Shown here one piece after another: positions 50,373-59,138 of a stretch of DNA of 64,000 nucleotides. The notes below the pieces were generated by a model. The model was not told the origin of the DNA and ran no database searches. It saw only the letters and a list, made by a program, of their open reading frames with translations. Source of the stretch: JBFWVD01 sp050246915 (GTDB lineage: Bacteria; Actinomycetota; Acidimicrobiia; Acidimicrobiales; Ilumatobacteraceae); the NCBI GenBank assembly GCA_050246915.1, contig JBFWVD010000004.1:79027-143026 (forward strand). The letters are read 5' to 3'. Position 1 is the first letter of the stretch; each line of letters starts with the position of its first letter. Made by a program: the position numbers and the translations under genes.

Positions 50373-50956
50373 GTCTCGCCCTGCCCCCGGCACCGGCGCC
50401 GGTTCGTCCTCGTACCTTGTTGGTGGGGACGGCGATGGCGTGCGTCGCCGGTACCGCGCTCCTCGGGTCGATGTTGGCCTTCTATCTGTCGCAGCGTGAC
50501 GCGCAGCTGGAGACCGGTGTCGCATGGCTGCCCACCGGTGTGAAGATCCCCGAGGTCGCCACCAACATCATGTTGGCGACCATGCTGGCCGCCTCGGTCA
50601 TGGCGCGTTGGGCCGTGTGGGCCATGAAGCGCTCCGATCGCCAGAGCACCTACATCGCGCTGGGTCTCACCACCATCTTCGGCATCGCCGTGCTCAATGC
50701 CCAGGGCTACACCTGGATCAACATGAAGATGACGGTGGACAACAGCAAGTACGCCGTCCTCGTGTACTCGATCACCGGGACGTTCTTCGCCATGTTGATC
50801 GGCGCCTGTGTGGCCACGGCGCTGCTGGCGTTCCGCACCCTGGGCGGCCGCTACTCGACCCGTGACACCGAGGGCCTCTCGGCCGCATCGCTGTTGTGGG
50901 ATTTCCTCCTCGTGGCCTACGCCGCGATGTGGCTCGTCATCTACGTGGTCAAGTGA
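50369..50956 (+). CDS. cytochrome c oxidase subunit III-like paralogue
   Basis: A 195-residue protein with five predicted membrane helices that aligns weakly with CtaE: GTALLGSMLAFYLSQRD matches the first helix pair, QGYTWINMKMTVDNSKYAVLVYSITGTFFAML replaces the VYEF...SSFYTLTGFHGVH stretch (in pieces), and LLWDFLLVAYAAMWLVIY replaces YWHFVDIVWIIIF. The conserved His of GFHGVH and YWHFVD are absent (TGTFF, LWDFL). GTG 50369 overlaps the TGA of the subunit-I-like gene by four bases, so they are coupled. The identification rests on order and pattern, not on a search. Confidence 0.65.
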   Translation: MSLALPPAPAPVRPRTLLVGTAMACVAGTALLGSMLAFYLSQRDAQLETGVAWLPTGVKIPEVATNIMLATMLAASVMARWAVWAMKRSDRQSTYIALGLTTIFGIAVLNAQGYTWINMKMTVDNSKYAVLVYSITGTFFAMLIGACVATALLAFRTLGGRYSTRDTEGLSAASLLWDFLLVAYAAMWLVIYVVK

Positions 50957-50971
50957 GCAGGTAGGAACCCG

Positions 50972-52030
50972 ATGTTCACCACTGGATCCAAGCTCTCCTT
51001 CGGAGCGGCCGGCGCGTTCTTGGTCGCCTCCGTCGTATACATGATCACCTCCAAGACCGGCGGTGAGTTCGCCGGTTTCTGGACGCTCATGAGCGCATTC
51101 TTCGCTCTGACCTTCCTCGGTCTGCTCCTCGTCGGCGTCCGTGACGCCAACCCGTCGCAGGCCGAACGCGAAGCATGGCTCGCCGCGGAGACCGGCGGCG
51201 GACCCATCGCTCCTCGGGTCAGCCCCAGCGCATGGCCGATCATCGCGGCGTTCGGTGTGATGGTCACCGCCCTCGGCCTGGTGCTCGATTCGCGGGTGTT
51301 CCTGCTCGGTGTCGTGCTGATGGTCGTCGCCACGCTCGAATGGGCGGTGCAGGGTTGGTCCGATCGGGCATCGGACGATCCCGCATACAACAAGGCGTTG
51401 CGCGGCAAGATCATGCGGCCGTTCGAGTTCCCGGTGTTCGGCATCATCATCGGTGCATTCGTGGTGCTCGGCTTCTCTCGCATCATCCTCGCCGCGGACA
51501 AGACCGTCTCGGTCGCCATCTTCTCCGCCGTTGCCGCAGCGGTGTTCGTCGTGTTCGTTGCCATCTCCTATGCACCCAAGCTCGGTCGCACGCTGGTGCC
51601 CGTGCTGCTGGTGCTCGGCGGAGCGGGCATCCTCACTGCCGGCATCGTCGGTGCGGTGCAGGGCGAGCGGCACTTCCACGAAGAGACGGCAGAAGATCGC
51701 GACGGCACCGGCACCGTGTCGAACAAGTCCGGCGTGGCGGCCACCATCACGTTGCAGGGCAACGAGTTCGCCGTCGAGGTGCAAGGTTCCGGTGACAGCT
51801 CGATCGTGTTGGCCAAGGCGACCACGGTCAACTTCTTGTTCCGTAACACGGACTCCTCGAAGCACAACCTCGTCATCGAGGCCGAGGACGGCACGGTCAT
51901 CGCCACTTCGAACCTCGTCGAACAGGACCAAGCAACCGTCCTCACGGTCCGTCTCAACGCGCCCGGCAAGTACCGCGCGGTGAGCGAAGGCGGGGACGTC
52001 AAAGCCGAGACTGTGATCACCGTCCAGTGA
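50972..52030 (+). CDS. membrane protein with CtaF-like and copper-free cupredoxin-like domain
   Basis: 352 residues. Residues 1-130 hold four helices resembling the actinobacterial oxidase subunit IV (CtaF-type: GGEFAGFWTLMSAFFALTFLG, SPSAWPIIAAFG). Further membrane helices span 152-230, then a ~100-residue extracytoplasmic beta domain. That domain resembles a cupredoxin or subunit II fold (ATITLQGNEFAVEV, SSKHNLVIEAEDG, VRLNAPGKYRAV). Only His298 of the usual ligands remains; the Cys-x-x-x-Cys-x3-His-x2-Met stretch is replaced by AVSEGGDVKAE. GGTAGG lies before ATG 50972. It is the third gene of the metal-free oxidase-like set. Confidence 0.7.
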   Translation: MFTTGSKLSFGAAGAFLVASVVYMITSKTGGEFAGFWTLMSAFFALTFLGLLLVGVRDANPSQAEREAWLAAETGGGPIAPRVSPSAWPIIAAFGVMVTALGLVLDSRVFLLGVVLMVVATLEWAVQGWSDRASDDPAYNKALRGKIMRPFEFPVFGIIIGAFVVLGFSRIILAADKTVSVAIFSAVAAAVFVVFVAISYAPKLGRTLVPVLLVLGGAGILTAGIVGAVQGERHFHEETAEDRDGTGTVSNKSGVAATITLQGNEFAVEVQGSGDSSIVLAKATTVNFLFRNTDSSKHNLVIEAEDGTVIATSNLVEQDQATVLTVRLNAPGKYRAVSEGGDVKAETVITVQ

Positions 52031-52073
52031 CCGGCAACCCGCTACGCCTTTCCAACCGAAACGGCTCCGCACC

Positions 52074-52079
52074 TAGCAT
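52074..52079 (+). promoter_or_regulatory. -10 element TAGCAT for ctaC, leaderless
   Basis: TAGCAT ends seven bases before GTG 52087. This places a separate promoter inside the 57-base gap after the metal-free oxidase-like genes, so the true oxidase can be expressed independently of them. Confidence 0.55.
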
Positions 52080-52086
52080 TCCAAAG

Positions 52087-53250
52087 GTGAACGACCGCAT
52101 GGCTCGACACAATCCGTCACGCATCCGAACCTCACGTGTCCGGCGCGGCGCGCTGGGTGCAGTTGCCCTTTCGGGTCTTGTCCTCGCCGGTTGCGCGTCC
52201 GACGCGCCGCAGGACACGTTCAAGGCCGAGGGCCCTCGCGCCGAGACGATCAAGGATCTGGCCATCCCCGTCGGCATCGTCGCCATCGTGGTCGGCATCA
52301 TCGTGGCCATCGCGCTGGTGCTCGTCGTGGTGAAGTTCCGGGACAAGGGAGATGGGCGTACGCCCAAGCAGACGCACGGCAACACCAAGCTCGAGATCGC
52401 GTGGACCATCGCACCGGCAGTGTTGTTGGCCGCCATCGCCGTGCCCACCATCACCACGATCTTCGATCTCAACCGCAAGCCCGACAATCCCATGGAAGTG
52501 GCGGTCATCGGGCAACAGTGGTGGTGGGAGTTCAACTACAACGACAACGGCATCATCACCGCCAACGAGATGGTGATCCCGGTCGACACCGACGTCTATC
52601 TGTCCATCACCAGCCGTGACGTGATCCACTCGTTCTGGATCCCGCGCCTGGCCGGCAAGAAGGACGCGGTGCCTGGTCGTGTCCACAAGCTCAACATCCG
52701 TGCCGACAAGCCCGGCGATTACTGGGGGCAGTGCACCGAGTTCTGCGGTCTGAGCCACGCCAACATGCGCATCCGTGTGCGGGCACTCAGCAAGGACGAC
52801 TTCGCCAAGTGGGAAGCCGCGCAGACCAAGCCATACGTGTCACCCACGGACGAGGCGCTCAAGCGCGGCGAGGCCGCCTTTGTTGCCAAGTGTGCGTCCT
52901 GCCATCAGATCAACGGCATCCTCGATGCGTCTGGCAAGCCGCTGGTGGTCGATGCATCCGCGTCGCTCATCGCCGGCGCGGCGCCGAACTTGACGCATTT
53001 CGCCAGCCGCAGCACATTCGCCGGTGCCACGTGGCCGACCTATCTCGACGATCCCAGCACGCCGGCCAACGAGGCCGATCCGTACGCGGGGGGCGCGGTG
53101 ATCCAGAACCGGGAACAGCTCGAAGCCTGGTTGCGTGACCCGCCCAAGGAGCTGCCCATGGCCGCGGACGACAAGCGCGGCATGCCCCGACTGGGCCTCT
53201 CTGAACAAGAGATCAACGATCTCGCCGACTACCTCTACAGCCTGAAGTGA
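52087..53250 (+). CDS. ctaC: cytochrome c oxidase subunit II fused to a cytochrome c domain
   Basis: A 387-residue lipoprotein: lipobox LVLAGC at about residue 37, two membrane helices (~55-80 and ~100-120), then the CuA domain with DVIHSFWIP and GQCTEFCGLSHANM (both Cys, His, Met, Glu ligands present). At residues ~260-385 is a class I cytochrome c with haem site CASCH and candidate axial Met in KRGMPRL. It accepts electrons for the aa3 oxidase; the fused cytochrome makes it caa3-like. GTG 52087 follows TAGCAT by seven bases. Confidence 0.93.
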   Translation: MNDRMARHNPSRIRTSRVRRGALGAVALSGLVLAGCASDAPQDTFKAEGPRAETIKDLAIPVGIVAIVVGIIVAIALVLVVVKFRDKGDGRTPKQTHGNTKLEIAWTIAPAVLLAAIAVPTITTIFDLNRKPDNPMEVAVIGQQWWWEFNYNDNGIITANEMVIPVDTDVYLSITSRDVIHSFWIPRLAGKKDAVPGRVHKLNIRADKPGDYWGQCTEFCGLSHANMRIRVRALSKDDFAKWEAAQTKPYVSPTDEALKRGEAAFVAKCASCHQINGILDASGKPLVVDASASLIAGAAPNLTHFASRSTFAGATWPTYLDDPSTPANEADPYAGGAVIQNREQLEAWLRDPPKELPMAADDKRGMPRLGLSEQEINDLADYLYSLK

Positions 53251-53317
53251 TGGGACACGCAGTGATGACGCGGCCCGCAGCGACGACACGGCCTGATGTG
53301 ACGAGAAGGAACGACTG

Positions 53318-55279
53318 ATGTCAATCATCGAGCGCAAGACCACACCTGAGCTCGCGGCAGCTCCGGTGGTCACCAAGCGTGAGGCTCTCGGCGTGTTCGC
53401 CCGTCCGGCCGACAAGCCGGGCTGGAAGAGCTGGCTCACCACGGTCGATCACAAGAAGATCGGCATCATGTACGGCGCCACGGCGCTGTTCTTCTTCGTC
53501 GTCGGCGGTTGCGAGGCGTTGCTCATCCGGCTGCAGTTGGCTCGACCCAACGGCACCGTGTTGTCGGCCCAGACCTACAACGAGATGTTCACCATGCACG
53601 CCACGACGATGGTGTTCATGTTCGTGATGCCGATGGCGGCTGCGTTCGCCAACTACTTCCTGCCATTGCAGGTCGGTGCCCGTGACGTGGCGTTCCCACG
53701 CCTCAACGCGCTCAGCTATTGGGTGTTCCTCTTCGGCGGCCTGTTCGTCAACCTCGGTTGGTTCCTCGGCGGCGCCGCTGATGGTGGCTGGTTCGCCTAC
53801 GCACCCAACACCGGCACGATCTTCTCGCCCAGCCACGGCATGGACTTCTGGGCCATCGGTCTGCAGATCGCCGGCGTCGGGTCGCTGGTGGGTGCGGTGA
53901 ACCTCATCACCACAGTGCTCAATATGCGAGCCCCAGGCATGAAGCTCATGCGGATGCCGATCTTCACGTGGATGCAGCTCGTCGTGCAGTTCCTGTTGCT
54001 GTTCGCCGTGCCGGTCATCACCGTGGCACTGTTCCTTCTCACCTTCCAGCGTGAGTTCGGCGCCAAGTTCTTCAACGTCGAAGCCGGTGCCGATCCGCTG
54101 TTGTGGCAGCACCTGTTCTGGATCTTCGGCCATCCCGAGGTGTACATCCTCGTGCTCCCCGCCTTCGGCATCGTGTCCGAGGTACTGCCGGTGTTCTCCC
54201 GCAAGCCGCTCTTCGGGTATCCGTTCGTCGTGTTCTCCGGTGTGGCCATCGGCTTCATGGGCTGGGGCGTGTGGGCCCACCACATGTTCGCCTCCGGCCT
54301 CGGGCCCATCTCCGTTGCCGTGTTCTCGGCTACGACGATGTTCATCGCCGTGCCCACCGGTGTGAAGATCATCAACTGGATCGCCACGATGTGGGGCGGT
54401 CGTCTTCGCTTCACGGTCGCCATGCACTACGCGGTCTCGCTCGTAGCGCTGTTCACCATCGGCGGGCTCTCCGGAGTCACCCACGCCATCAGCCCGTGGG
54501 ACACGCAGCAGACCGACACCTATTACATCGTCGCCCACTTCCACTACACGATCTTCGGTGGAGCGGTCATGGGCCTCTTCGCCGGCTTCTACTACTGGTG
54601 GCCCAAGATCTTCGGTCGCATGCTCGACGAGGGTCTCGGCAAGGTCGGCTTCTGGTTCATGGTGGTCGGTATGAACCTCACGTTCGGCCCCATGCACATC
54701 ACCGGTCTCCAAGGTCAGCCGCGGCGCATGTATCGCTACGACGAAGGCATGGGCTTCGACTTCTGGAACCTCGTCGCCACCATCGGCTCGTTCACCTTGG
54801 CCTTCGGCGTGTTGCTGTTCATCATCAACGTGTGGCGCAGCCGCAAGAACATCGCCACCGAACTCGATCCGTGGGATTCCCGCTCGCTGGAATGGATGAC
54901 CTCCAACCCGCCAGCGGCTCACAACTTCGCGGCCATTCCGACCGTCCACTCCATCGACGAGTTCTGGCACCGCAAGTACGAAGAGGACGCCGACGGCAAC
55001 CTCATCCAGGTGAAGACCGCCGAGCAGGTGATCGAGGACATGGGGGTGGACGACCACATCCACATGCCGTCACCGTCCTACTGGCCCATCGTGGTCGCCT
55101 TCAGCATGTTCCTCATCGGACTCGGCGTCATCTACCTCCGAGCCATCGGTGTGGTCGGTGCACTGTTGCTCGTGGGAGCGGTGTACGCCTGGGCCAACGA
55201 AGACCCGACCGAGCCCGACGAATCCGATAGTCACGGCGGGCCTTCCGCCCCGAGCCAGGAGCTGACCCCCGTTGGCTGA
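53318..55279 (+). CDS. ctaD: cytochrome c oxidase subunit I, aa3 type
   Basis: A 653-residue catalytic subunit that reduces O2 to water and pumps protons. All ligands are present: haem a His94 (MHATTMVF) and His409, CuB His272 (FGHPEVYI, with cross-link Tyr276), His321 and His322 (WAHHMF), haem a3 His407 (VAHFHY), K-channel Lys350 (VPTGVK). Twelve core helices plus a C-terminal extension with two further hydrophobic segments are seen. AAGGA precedes ATG 53318. It is the benchmark for the ligand-free paralogue upstream. Confidence 0.97.
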   Translation: MSIIERKTTPELAAAPVVTKREALGVFARPADKPGWKSWLTTVDHKKIGIMYGATALFFFVVGGCEALLIRLQLARPNGTVLSAQTYNEMFTMHATTMVFMFVMPMAAAFANYFLPLQVGARDVAFPRLNALSYWVFLFGGLFVNLGWFLGGAADGGWFAYAPNTGTIFSPSHGMDFWAIGLQIAGVGSLVGAVNLITTVLNMRAPGMKLMRMPIFTWMQLVVQFLLLFAVPVITVALFLLTFQREFGAKFFNVEAGADPLLWQHLFWIFGHPEVYILVLPAFGIVSEVLPVFSRKPLFGYPFVVFSGVAIGFMGWGVWAHHMFASGLGPISVAVFSATTMFIAVPTGVKIINWIATMWGGRLRFTVAMHYAVSLVALFTIGGLSGVTHAISPWDTQQTDTYYIVAHFHYTIFGGAVMGLFAGFYYWWPKIFGRMLDEGLGKVGFWFMVVGMNLTFGPMHITGLQGQPRRMYRYDEGMGFDFWNLVATIGSFTLAFGVLLFIINVWRSRKNIATELDPWDSRSLEWMTSNPPAAHNFAAIPTVHSIDEFWHRKYEEDADGNLIQVKTAEQVIEDMGVDDHIHMPSPSYWPIVVAFSMFLIGLGVIYLRAIGVVGALLLVGAVYAWANEDPTEPDESDSHGGPSAPSQELTPVG

Positions 55280-55280
55280 G

Positions 55281-55922
55281 ATGACTGTGTCTCCTGAAAC
55301 GACAGGGCACGCCCCCGCCGCCCACGCTCCGGCGGCTGGTCACGGCGATCACGGTGGCCACGGTGCCACCGGCATGAGCAACACCAAGTTGGCCATGTGG
55401 CTGTTCCTCGGCTCGGAGTGCCTCCTGTTCGGTGGTCTCATCTCCACCTACATGCTCTACCGGGGCCGCACCGCGGGTGGTCCGACACCGAACGCCATGT
55501 TCGACATCCCCTTCACATCGGCCAGCTCGTTCGTGCTGCTGTGCTCGTCGTTGACCATGGTGCTGGCCGTGTCGTCCATGACCCGCGGCGATCTACCCCG
55601 TGCCCGCAACTGGATCGTGGCCACCGCCATGCTCGGCTCGCTCTTCGTGGCCGGCCAGGTGTACGAGTTCACCGCCTTCTATCGCGAAGGTGCGGGCTTC
55701 ACCACCAACTTGTTCAGCTCGAGCTTCTACACACTCACGGGCTTCCACGGCGTCCACGTCTCCATCGGCATCATGATGCTGCTGTCGGTGTATGCCATGG
55801 CCAAGCGCCAGAACTGGGGACCCGAAAAGGCCGAGACCGTCGAGATCGTCGGCCTGTATTGGCACTTCGTCGACATCGTGTGGATCATCATCTTCACCCT
55901 CGTCTACCTGATTCCCGCCTGA
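55281..55922 (+). CDS. ctaE: cytochrome c oxidase subunit III
   Basis: A 213-residue subunit III: a His/Ala-rich N-terminus (HAPAAHAPAAGHGDHGGHG), then five helices with KLAMWLFLGSECLLFGGL, VYEFTAFYREG, SSFYTLTGFHGVHVSIG and GLYWHFVDIVWI. The conserved Glu and His are intact. ATG 55281 lies just after the ctaD stop; a TTG at 55272 overlapping it is an alternative start. The His-rich N-terminus may bind metal, which is speculative. Confidence 0.94.
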   Translation: MTVSPETTGHAPAAHAPAAGHGDHGGHGATGMSNTKLAMWLFLGSECLLFGGLISTYMLYRGRTAGGPTPNAMFDIPFTSASSFVLLCSSLTMVLAVSSMTRGDLPRARNWIVATAMLGSLFVAGQVYEFTAFYREGAGFTTNLFSSSFYTLTGFHGVHVSIGIMMLLSVYAMAKRQNWGPEKAETVEIVGLYWHFVDIVWIIIFTLVYLIPA

Positions 55923-55932
55923 GGAGGCCACG

Positions 55933-56268
55933 GTGACTACCTCAACGGTCGACCACTCCGAGCACGAGGCCGCTGGCCACACGGACGCCCACCATCCCTC
56001 GGACGGGATGTACTGGAGGGTCTTCGCCATTTTGGTTGTGATCACGGGAGCCGAGGTTGCGCTCAGCTACATGGAGAGCGATCTCGGGGCGGCGTTCTTG
56101 CCGTTGCTGTTCCTGTTGATGGCCGTGAAGTTCGTGATGGTTGTCTCGGTGTTCATGCACCTGCGGTTCGACAACAAGCTCTTCACATGGATCTTCTACT
56201 CCGGACTGGCGCTGGCAGTTGCCGTGTACGTGGCGTTCTTGACCACCGCTGACTTCTGGGGAACGTGA
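55933..56268 (+). CDS. cytochrome c oxidase subunit IV (prokaryotic type)
   Basis: A 111-residue protein with a His-rich soluble start (HSEHEAAGHTDAHHPSDG) and three helices: WRVFAILVVITGAEVALSYM, FLPLLFLLMAVKFVMVVSVFMHLRFD (in pieces) and FTWIFYSGLALAVAVYVAFL. This matches the COX4_pro/CtaF-like family, which stabilises the oxidase. GTG 55933 has a full GAGGAGG upstream. The KFVMVVSVFMHLRFD segment is a family hallmark. Confidence 0.88.
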   Translation: MTTSTVDHSEHEAAGHTDAHHPSDGMYWRVFAILVVITGAEVALSYMESDLGAAFLPLLFLLMAVKFVMVVSVFMHLRFDNKLFTWIFYSGLALAVAVYVAFLTTADFWGT

Positions 56269-56322
56269 CATCCTCGGGTCGCTCCCCCCGGCGACCCACC
56301 GCACATCGGAAGTAGGTCGTCC

Positions 56323-57249
56323 ATGTTGTTGGCCGACGTCGCAACAAACCCCGCCCCATGGCGCTATCAGCTCCATCCCGAGGTATGGCTCTTGGTCGCC
56401 ACTGTCGTGGGTTCGTACGTCTATGCCGTGAAGCGCATCGGCCCGCACGTGGTCCCGTCGGGCGAAGCGATTGTCACCCGAGCGCAGAAGCGCTGGTTCG
56501 CGGCGGCGGTCTTGGTCCTGTGGGGCGCCAGCGATTGGCCTGTCCACGACATCGCCGAGGAGTACCTGTATTCGGTGCACATGTTCCAGCACATGGCGCT
56601 GAGCTACTTCCTTCCCCCGATGGTGATGCTGGCGACTCCGACCTGGCTCGCTCGTCTGATCATCGGTTCTGGTCGCTCAGAGCGCGCCTTGCGTTGGTGC
56701 TGCAAACCGGTGGTCGCCGGCGTCGCGTTCAACGCGGTGATCATGATCACCCACATACCCGGCATCGTGAACGCCTCGGTGTCCAACGGGCCATTGCATT
56801 ATCTGATGCATGTCCTCGTCGTCACCACCGGACTGGCGTTGTGGATGTCGATCTGTGGACCCATCCCCGAGTGGCGAATCGGGCCCGCGGCCACGATGAT
56901 CTACCTGTTCCTCAACTCGGTCGTGCCGACCGTACCCGCCGGTTGGCTGACGTTCGCCGAGGGCGTCGTGTACAAGCACTACACGTCGCCGGTGCGAGTG
57001 TGGGGCCTCTCGCCCACCTACGACCAGCAGCTGGCTGGCGTCGTCATGAAGGTCGGCGGTTCGGTGTTCCTGTGGGCGGTGGTGGTGGTGTTGTGGATCC
57101 GTCACTTCGCCCGGTCGTTCAACGCCGATCAGGGGTACCGCCGCTACGTGCCGCCCGCGCTCGAGGAGGACAAGCTCACGTTCGAGGACGTGGCCAACGT
57201 GTTCGACTCCACCGAGCCACCACCCGAACCCCAACCGCAGGCCAACTGA
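56323..57249 (+). CDS. ctaG: CtaG-type cytochrome c oxidase assembly protein
   Basis: A 308-residue polytopic protein of the caa3-type CtaG family: LHPEVWLLVATVVGSYVYAV, DWPVHDIAEEYLYSVHMFQHMALSYFLPPMVMLATP in pieces, HYLMHVLVVTTGLALWMS and the C-terminal half GLSPTYDQQLAG with WIRHFARSF. Conserved histidines (HDIAEEY, HMFQHM, HYLMH) fit copper delivery to the oxidase. It closes the oxidase cluster, before two terminator hairpins. Confidence 0.9.
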   Translation: MLLADVATNPAPWRYQLHPEVWLLVATVVGSYVYAVKRIGPHVVPSGEAIVTRAQKRWFAAAVLVLWGASDWPVHDIAEEYLYSVHMFQHMALSYFLPPMVMLATPTWLARLIIGSGRSERALRWCCKPVVAGVAFNAVIMITHIPGIVNASVSNGPLHYLMHVLVVTTGLALWMSICGPIPEWRIGPAATMIYLFLNSVVPTVPAGWLTFAEGVVYKHYTSPVRVWGLSPTYDQQLAGVVMKVGGSVFLWAVVVVLWIRHFARSFNADQGYRRYVPPALEEDKLTFEDVANVFDSTEPPPEPQPQAN

Positions 57250-57291
57250 CGACAATCGACCACACATATTGTCGTGAACTCTCCCGAGTTC
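57249..57291. terminator. two tandem hairpins after ctaG
   Basis: ACGACAAT (57249-57256) pairs with ATTGTCGT (57268-57275); GAACTC (57276-57281) pairs with GAGTTC (57286-57291) around TCCC. They end the oxidase cluster and face the convergent ABC permease gene. Confidence 0.65.
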
Positions 57292-57313
57292 GCCTGCGGG
57301 GTGGCGCTCGACC

Positions 57314-58060
57314 TCACTCCCAGCGGAAGGTGAGTGCGGCCACGACGGGGGCGACGACAGCCCACACGATCAGCACGATCCAGGCGCGGTCAGGGATGTC
57401 ACCAGGGCCGAGGGCTCCATGCAGCGCATCGCTCAGAGCGCCCGACGGCAGGGCTCGGGCGACGGCCCGCAACCCTGACGGGAGCTTGGTGAGTGGGATC
57501 ACCATGCCACCGAGGAGCAACAGCACCAGGTAAAGGCCATTGGCCGCGGCGAGGTTCACCTCACCGCGCAGGCGCCCGGCCATGGCCAGACCGATGCCGG
57601 CGAACGCGACGGTTCCCAGCACGATGGCGCCCACTGCGGCGGCCCAGTTGCCATGGCCGGACCATCCCAACAACAGCGCGATGACGATGAGCACGACGGC
57701 CTGCAGGACCTCGACGGCAACCACCGTTGCGGTCTTCGCCGCCAACAGCCGGGAGCGCCCGAGAGGCGTGGCCCCCAGTCGTTTGAGCACGCCGTAGCTG
57801 CGCTCGAACCCTGTGGCAATGCCGAGGCCGACCATGGCGGTGCTCATGACAGCGAGGGCCAAGATGCCGGGGGCCAGGAAGTCCACCGAGTCGGGCGTGC
57901 CGCTCGGCAGGACATCGACCAACGAGAAGAACACCAGGAGCATCACCGGGATGCCGAGGGCGAGCAGCAACGACTCGCCGCGTCGCAACGTGAGCATCAG
58001 CTCGACGCGCGTCTGTGCCACGAATGGTCGCTTGCGAGACGAGGCGGCGACCTCGCTCAT
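57314..58060 (-). CDS. ABC-2 type exporter permease
   Basis: A 248-residue permease with six helices: VELMLTLRRGESLLLALGIPVMLLVFFSLVD in pieces, FLAPGILALAVMSTAMVGLGIATGFERSYGVLKRLGATPLGRS in pieces, and GMVIPLTKLPSGLRAVARALPSGALSDALHGAL in pieces. The GFERSYGVLKRLGATPL region is the hallmark of ABC-2 permeases with drug or lipid export roles. ATG 58060 overlaps the ATPase gene stop by four bases. The substrate is unknown. Confidence 0.85.
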   Translation of the reverse strand: MSEVAASSRKRPFVAQTRVELMLTLRRGESLLLALGIPVMLLVFFSLVDVLPSGTPDSVDFLAPGILALAVMSTAMVGLGIATGFERSYGVLKRLGATPLGRSRLLAAKTATVVAVEVLQAVVLIVIALLLGWSGHGNWAAAVGAIVLGTVAFAGIGLAMAGRLRGEVNLAAANGLYLVLLLLGGMVIPLTKLPSGLRAVARALPSGALSDALHGALGPGDIPDRAWIVLIVWAVVAPVVAALTFRWE

Positions 58061-59028
58061 CGGCGTCGCCCCCGTGATCGGCGTTTGTGTTGTGGCGCGC
58101 TCGACGGCACATCGCGCACCGCACCATCGCTGTCGCCGGTGAGGCGGAGGAACACATCTTCGAGACGCTGGCGCCCGGCGCGCAGATCGGCCAACGGGAG
58201 ATCGTGCTCGGCCAGCCACGCCGTCAGTGCCGCGACGGTGGACGGGGATGCTTCGGCCTCGACGAGATACTCGCCCACGGTGATCTCCCGCACGACGGCG
58301 TCGAGCCGTCGCGACAGCGACGCCACGTCGAGCCCGGTGATCGACCCGAAACGGATGTCGCCGGACCTGCCGGAACGCATCAGTTCGGCCGGACTGCCCG
58401 ATGCCACCGCCTTGCCGCGGTCGATGATGACCACGTGGTCTGCCACCCGCTCGGCTTCGTCGAGTTCATGGGTGGTGAGCACCACGGCGGTGCCCGACGC
58501 GGCCAGCTCACCGATGATGCGCCGCACCAGTTGGCGGCCGGCGACGTCAACGCTCGCCGTCGGTTCGTCGAGGAACACAACCTCGGGCCGACCGGCCAAC
58601 GCCAGCGCCAGCGACAATCGTTGTTGCTCGCCGCCCGAGAGCTGCTTCCACGTGGAGCGCGAGCGATCACTGAGCCCTACCCGATCGACGAGCTCGCGAG
58701 GATCGCGTGAGCCTTCGAAGTAGGAGCAGAACAGTGCGACTGCCTCGCCGACCCGGATGCCCGGGTACACGCCACCGCGCTGGAGCATGACACCGATGCG
58801 GCGAACGAGCTCACCGTGTTGGGCCACCGGATCGAGGCCCAGCACGCGCACTGATCCTCCATCGGGGGAGCGATACCCCTCGAGCGTCTCGATGGTCGAG
58901 GACTTGCCGGCACCGTTGGGGCCGAGCACGGCAGTCACCGCGCCGGCCTCGGCAATGAACGACAGATGATCGACGGCGATGAGATCGCCGTATCGCACGA
59001 CGAGATCGTCGACCATCACGGCAGGCAC
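58057..59028 (-). CDS. ABC transporter ATP-binding protein
   Basis: A 323-residue ATPase of the DrrA/multidrug exporter type: Walker A GPNGAGKSST, Q-loop VMLQRGGVYPGI, signature LSGGEQQRLSLALAL, Walker B VVFLDEPTASVD and H-loop LTTHELDEAERV. A C-terminal ~90-residue domain (DLRAGRQRLEDVFLRLTG) is typical of this group. GTG 59028 is chosen because TAGCCT lies eight bases upstream; ATG 59016 is also possible. It is coupled to the permease gene downstream. Confidence 0.9.
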   Translation of the reverse strand: MPAVMVDDLVVRYGDLIAVDHLSFIAEAGAVTAVLGPNGAGKSSTIETLEGYRSPDGGSVRVLGLDPVAQHGELVRRIGVMLQRGGVYPGIRVGEAVALFCSYFEGSRDPRELVDRVGLSDRSRSTWKQLSGGEQQRLSLALALAGRPEVVFLDEPTASVDVAGRQLVRRIIGELAASGTAVVLTTHELDEAERVADHVVIIDRGKAVASGSPAELMRSGRSGDIRFGSITGLDVASLSRRLDAVVREITVGEYLVEAEASPSTVAALTAWLAEHDLPLADLRAGRQRLEDVFLRLTGDSDGAVRDVPSSAPQHKRRSRGRRR

Positions 59029-59036
59029 GGCTGATG

Positions 59037-59042
59037 AGGCTA
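59037..59042 (-). promoter_or_regulatory. -10 element TAGCCT for the ABC exporter operon, leaderless
   Basis: On the minus strand TAGCCT, then eight bases, then GTG 59028. Divergent from serS, whose promoter lies about 85 bases away. Confidence 0.45.
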
Positions 59043-59123
59043 GAGCGTCGTGCCGTCGAGAGCCCGGTCGCGTGGCACGCGCCATGACGTGCATCGTTCC
59101 GGTCCGATCCGCCTCGGCCCCGC

Positions 59124-59129
59124 TACGGT
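59124..59129 (+). promoter_or_regulatory. -10 element TACGGT for serS
   Basis: TACGGT ends nine bases before ATG 59139. The same hexamer precedes purL. No Shine-Dalgarno sequence is seen, so a leaderless or very short leader is likely. Confidence 0.45.
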
Positions 59130-59138
59130 CTGTGGACG

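Noticed and set aside
47922..50525. An 867-codon open frame antisense to the kinase and subunit-I-like genes
   Set aside because: It mirrors the third-position GC pattern of the sense genes, gives a His/Arg/Glu-rich product without domains, and overlaps genes with clear motifs.
53321..55063. A 580-codon open frame antisense to ctaD
   Set aside because: ctaD is certain. The antisense product is His/Glu/Gly-rich, as expected from reverse translation of membrane helices in GC-rich DNA.
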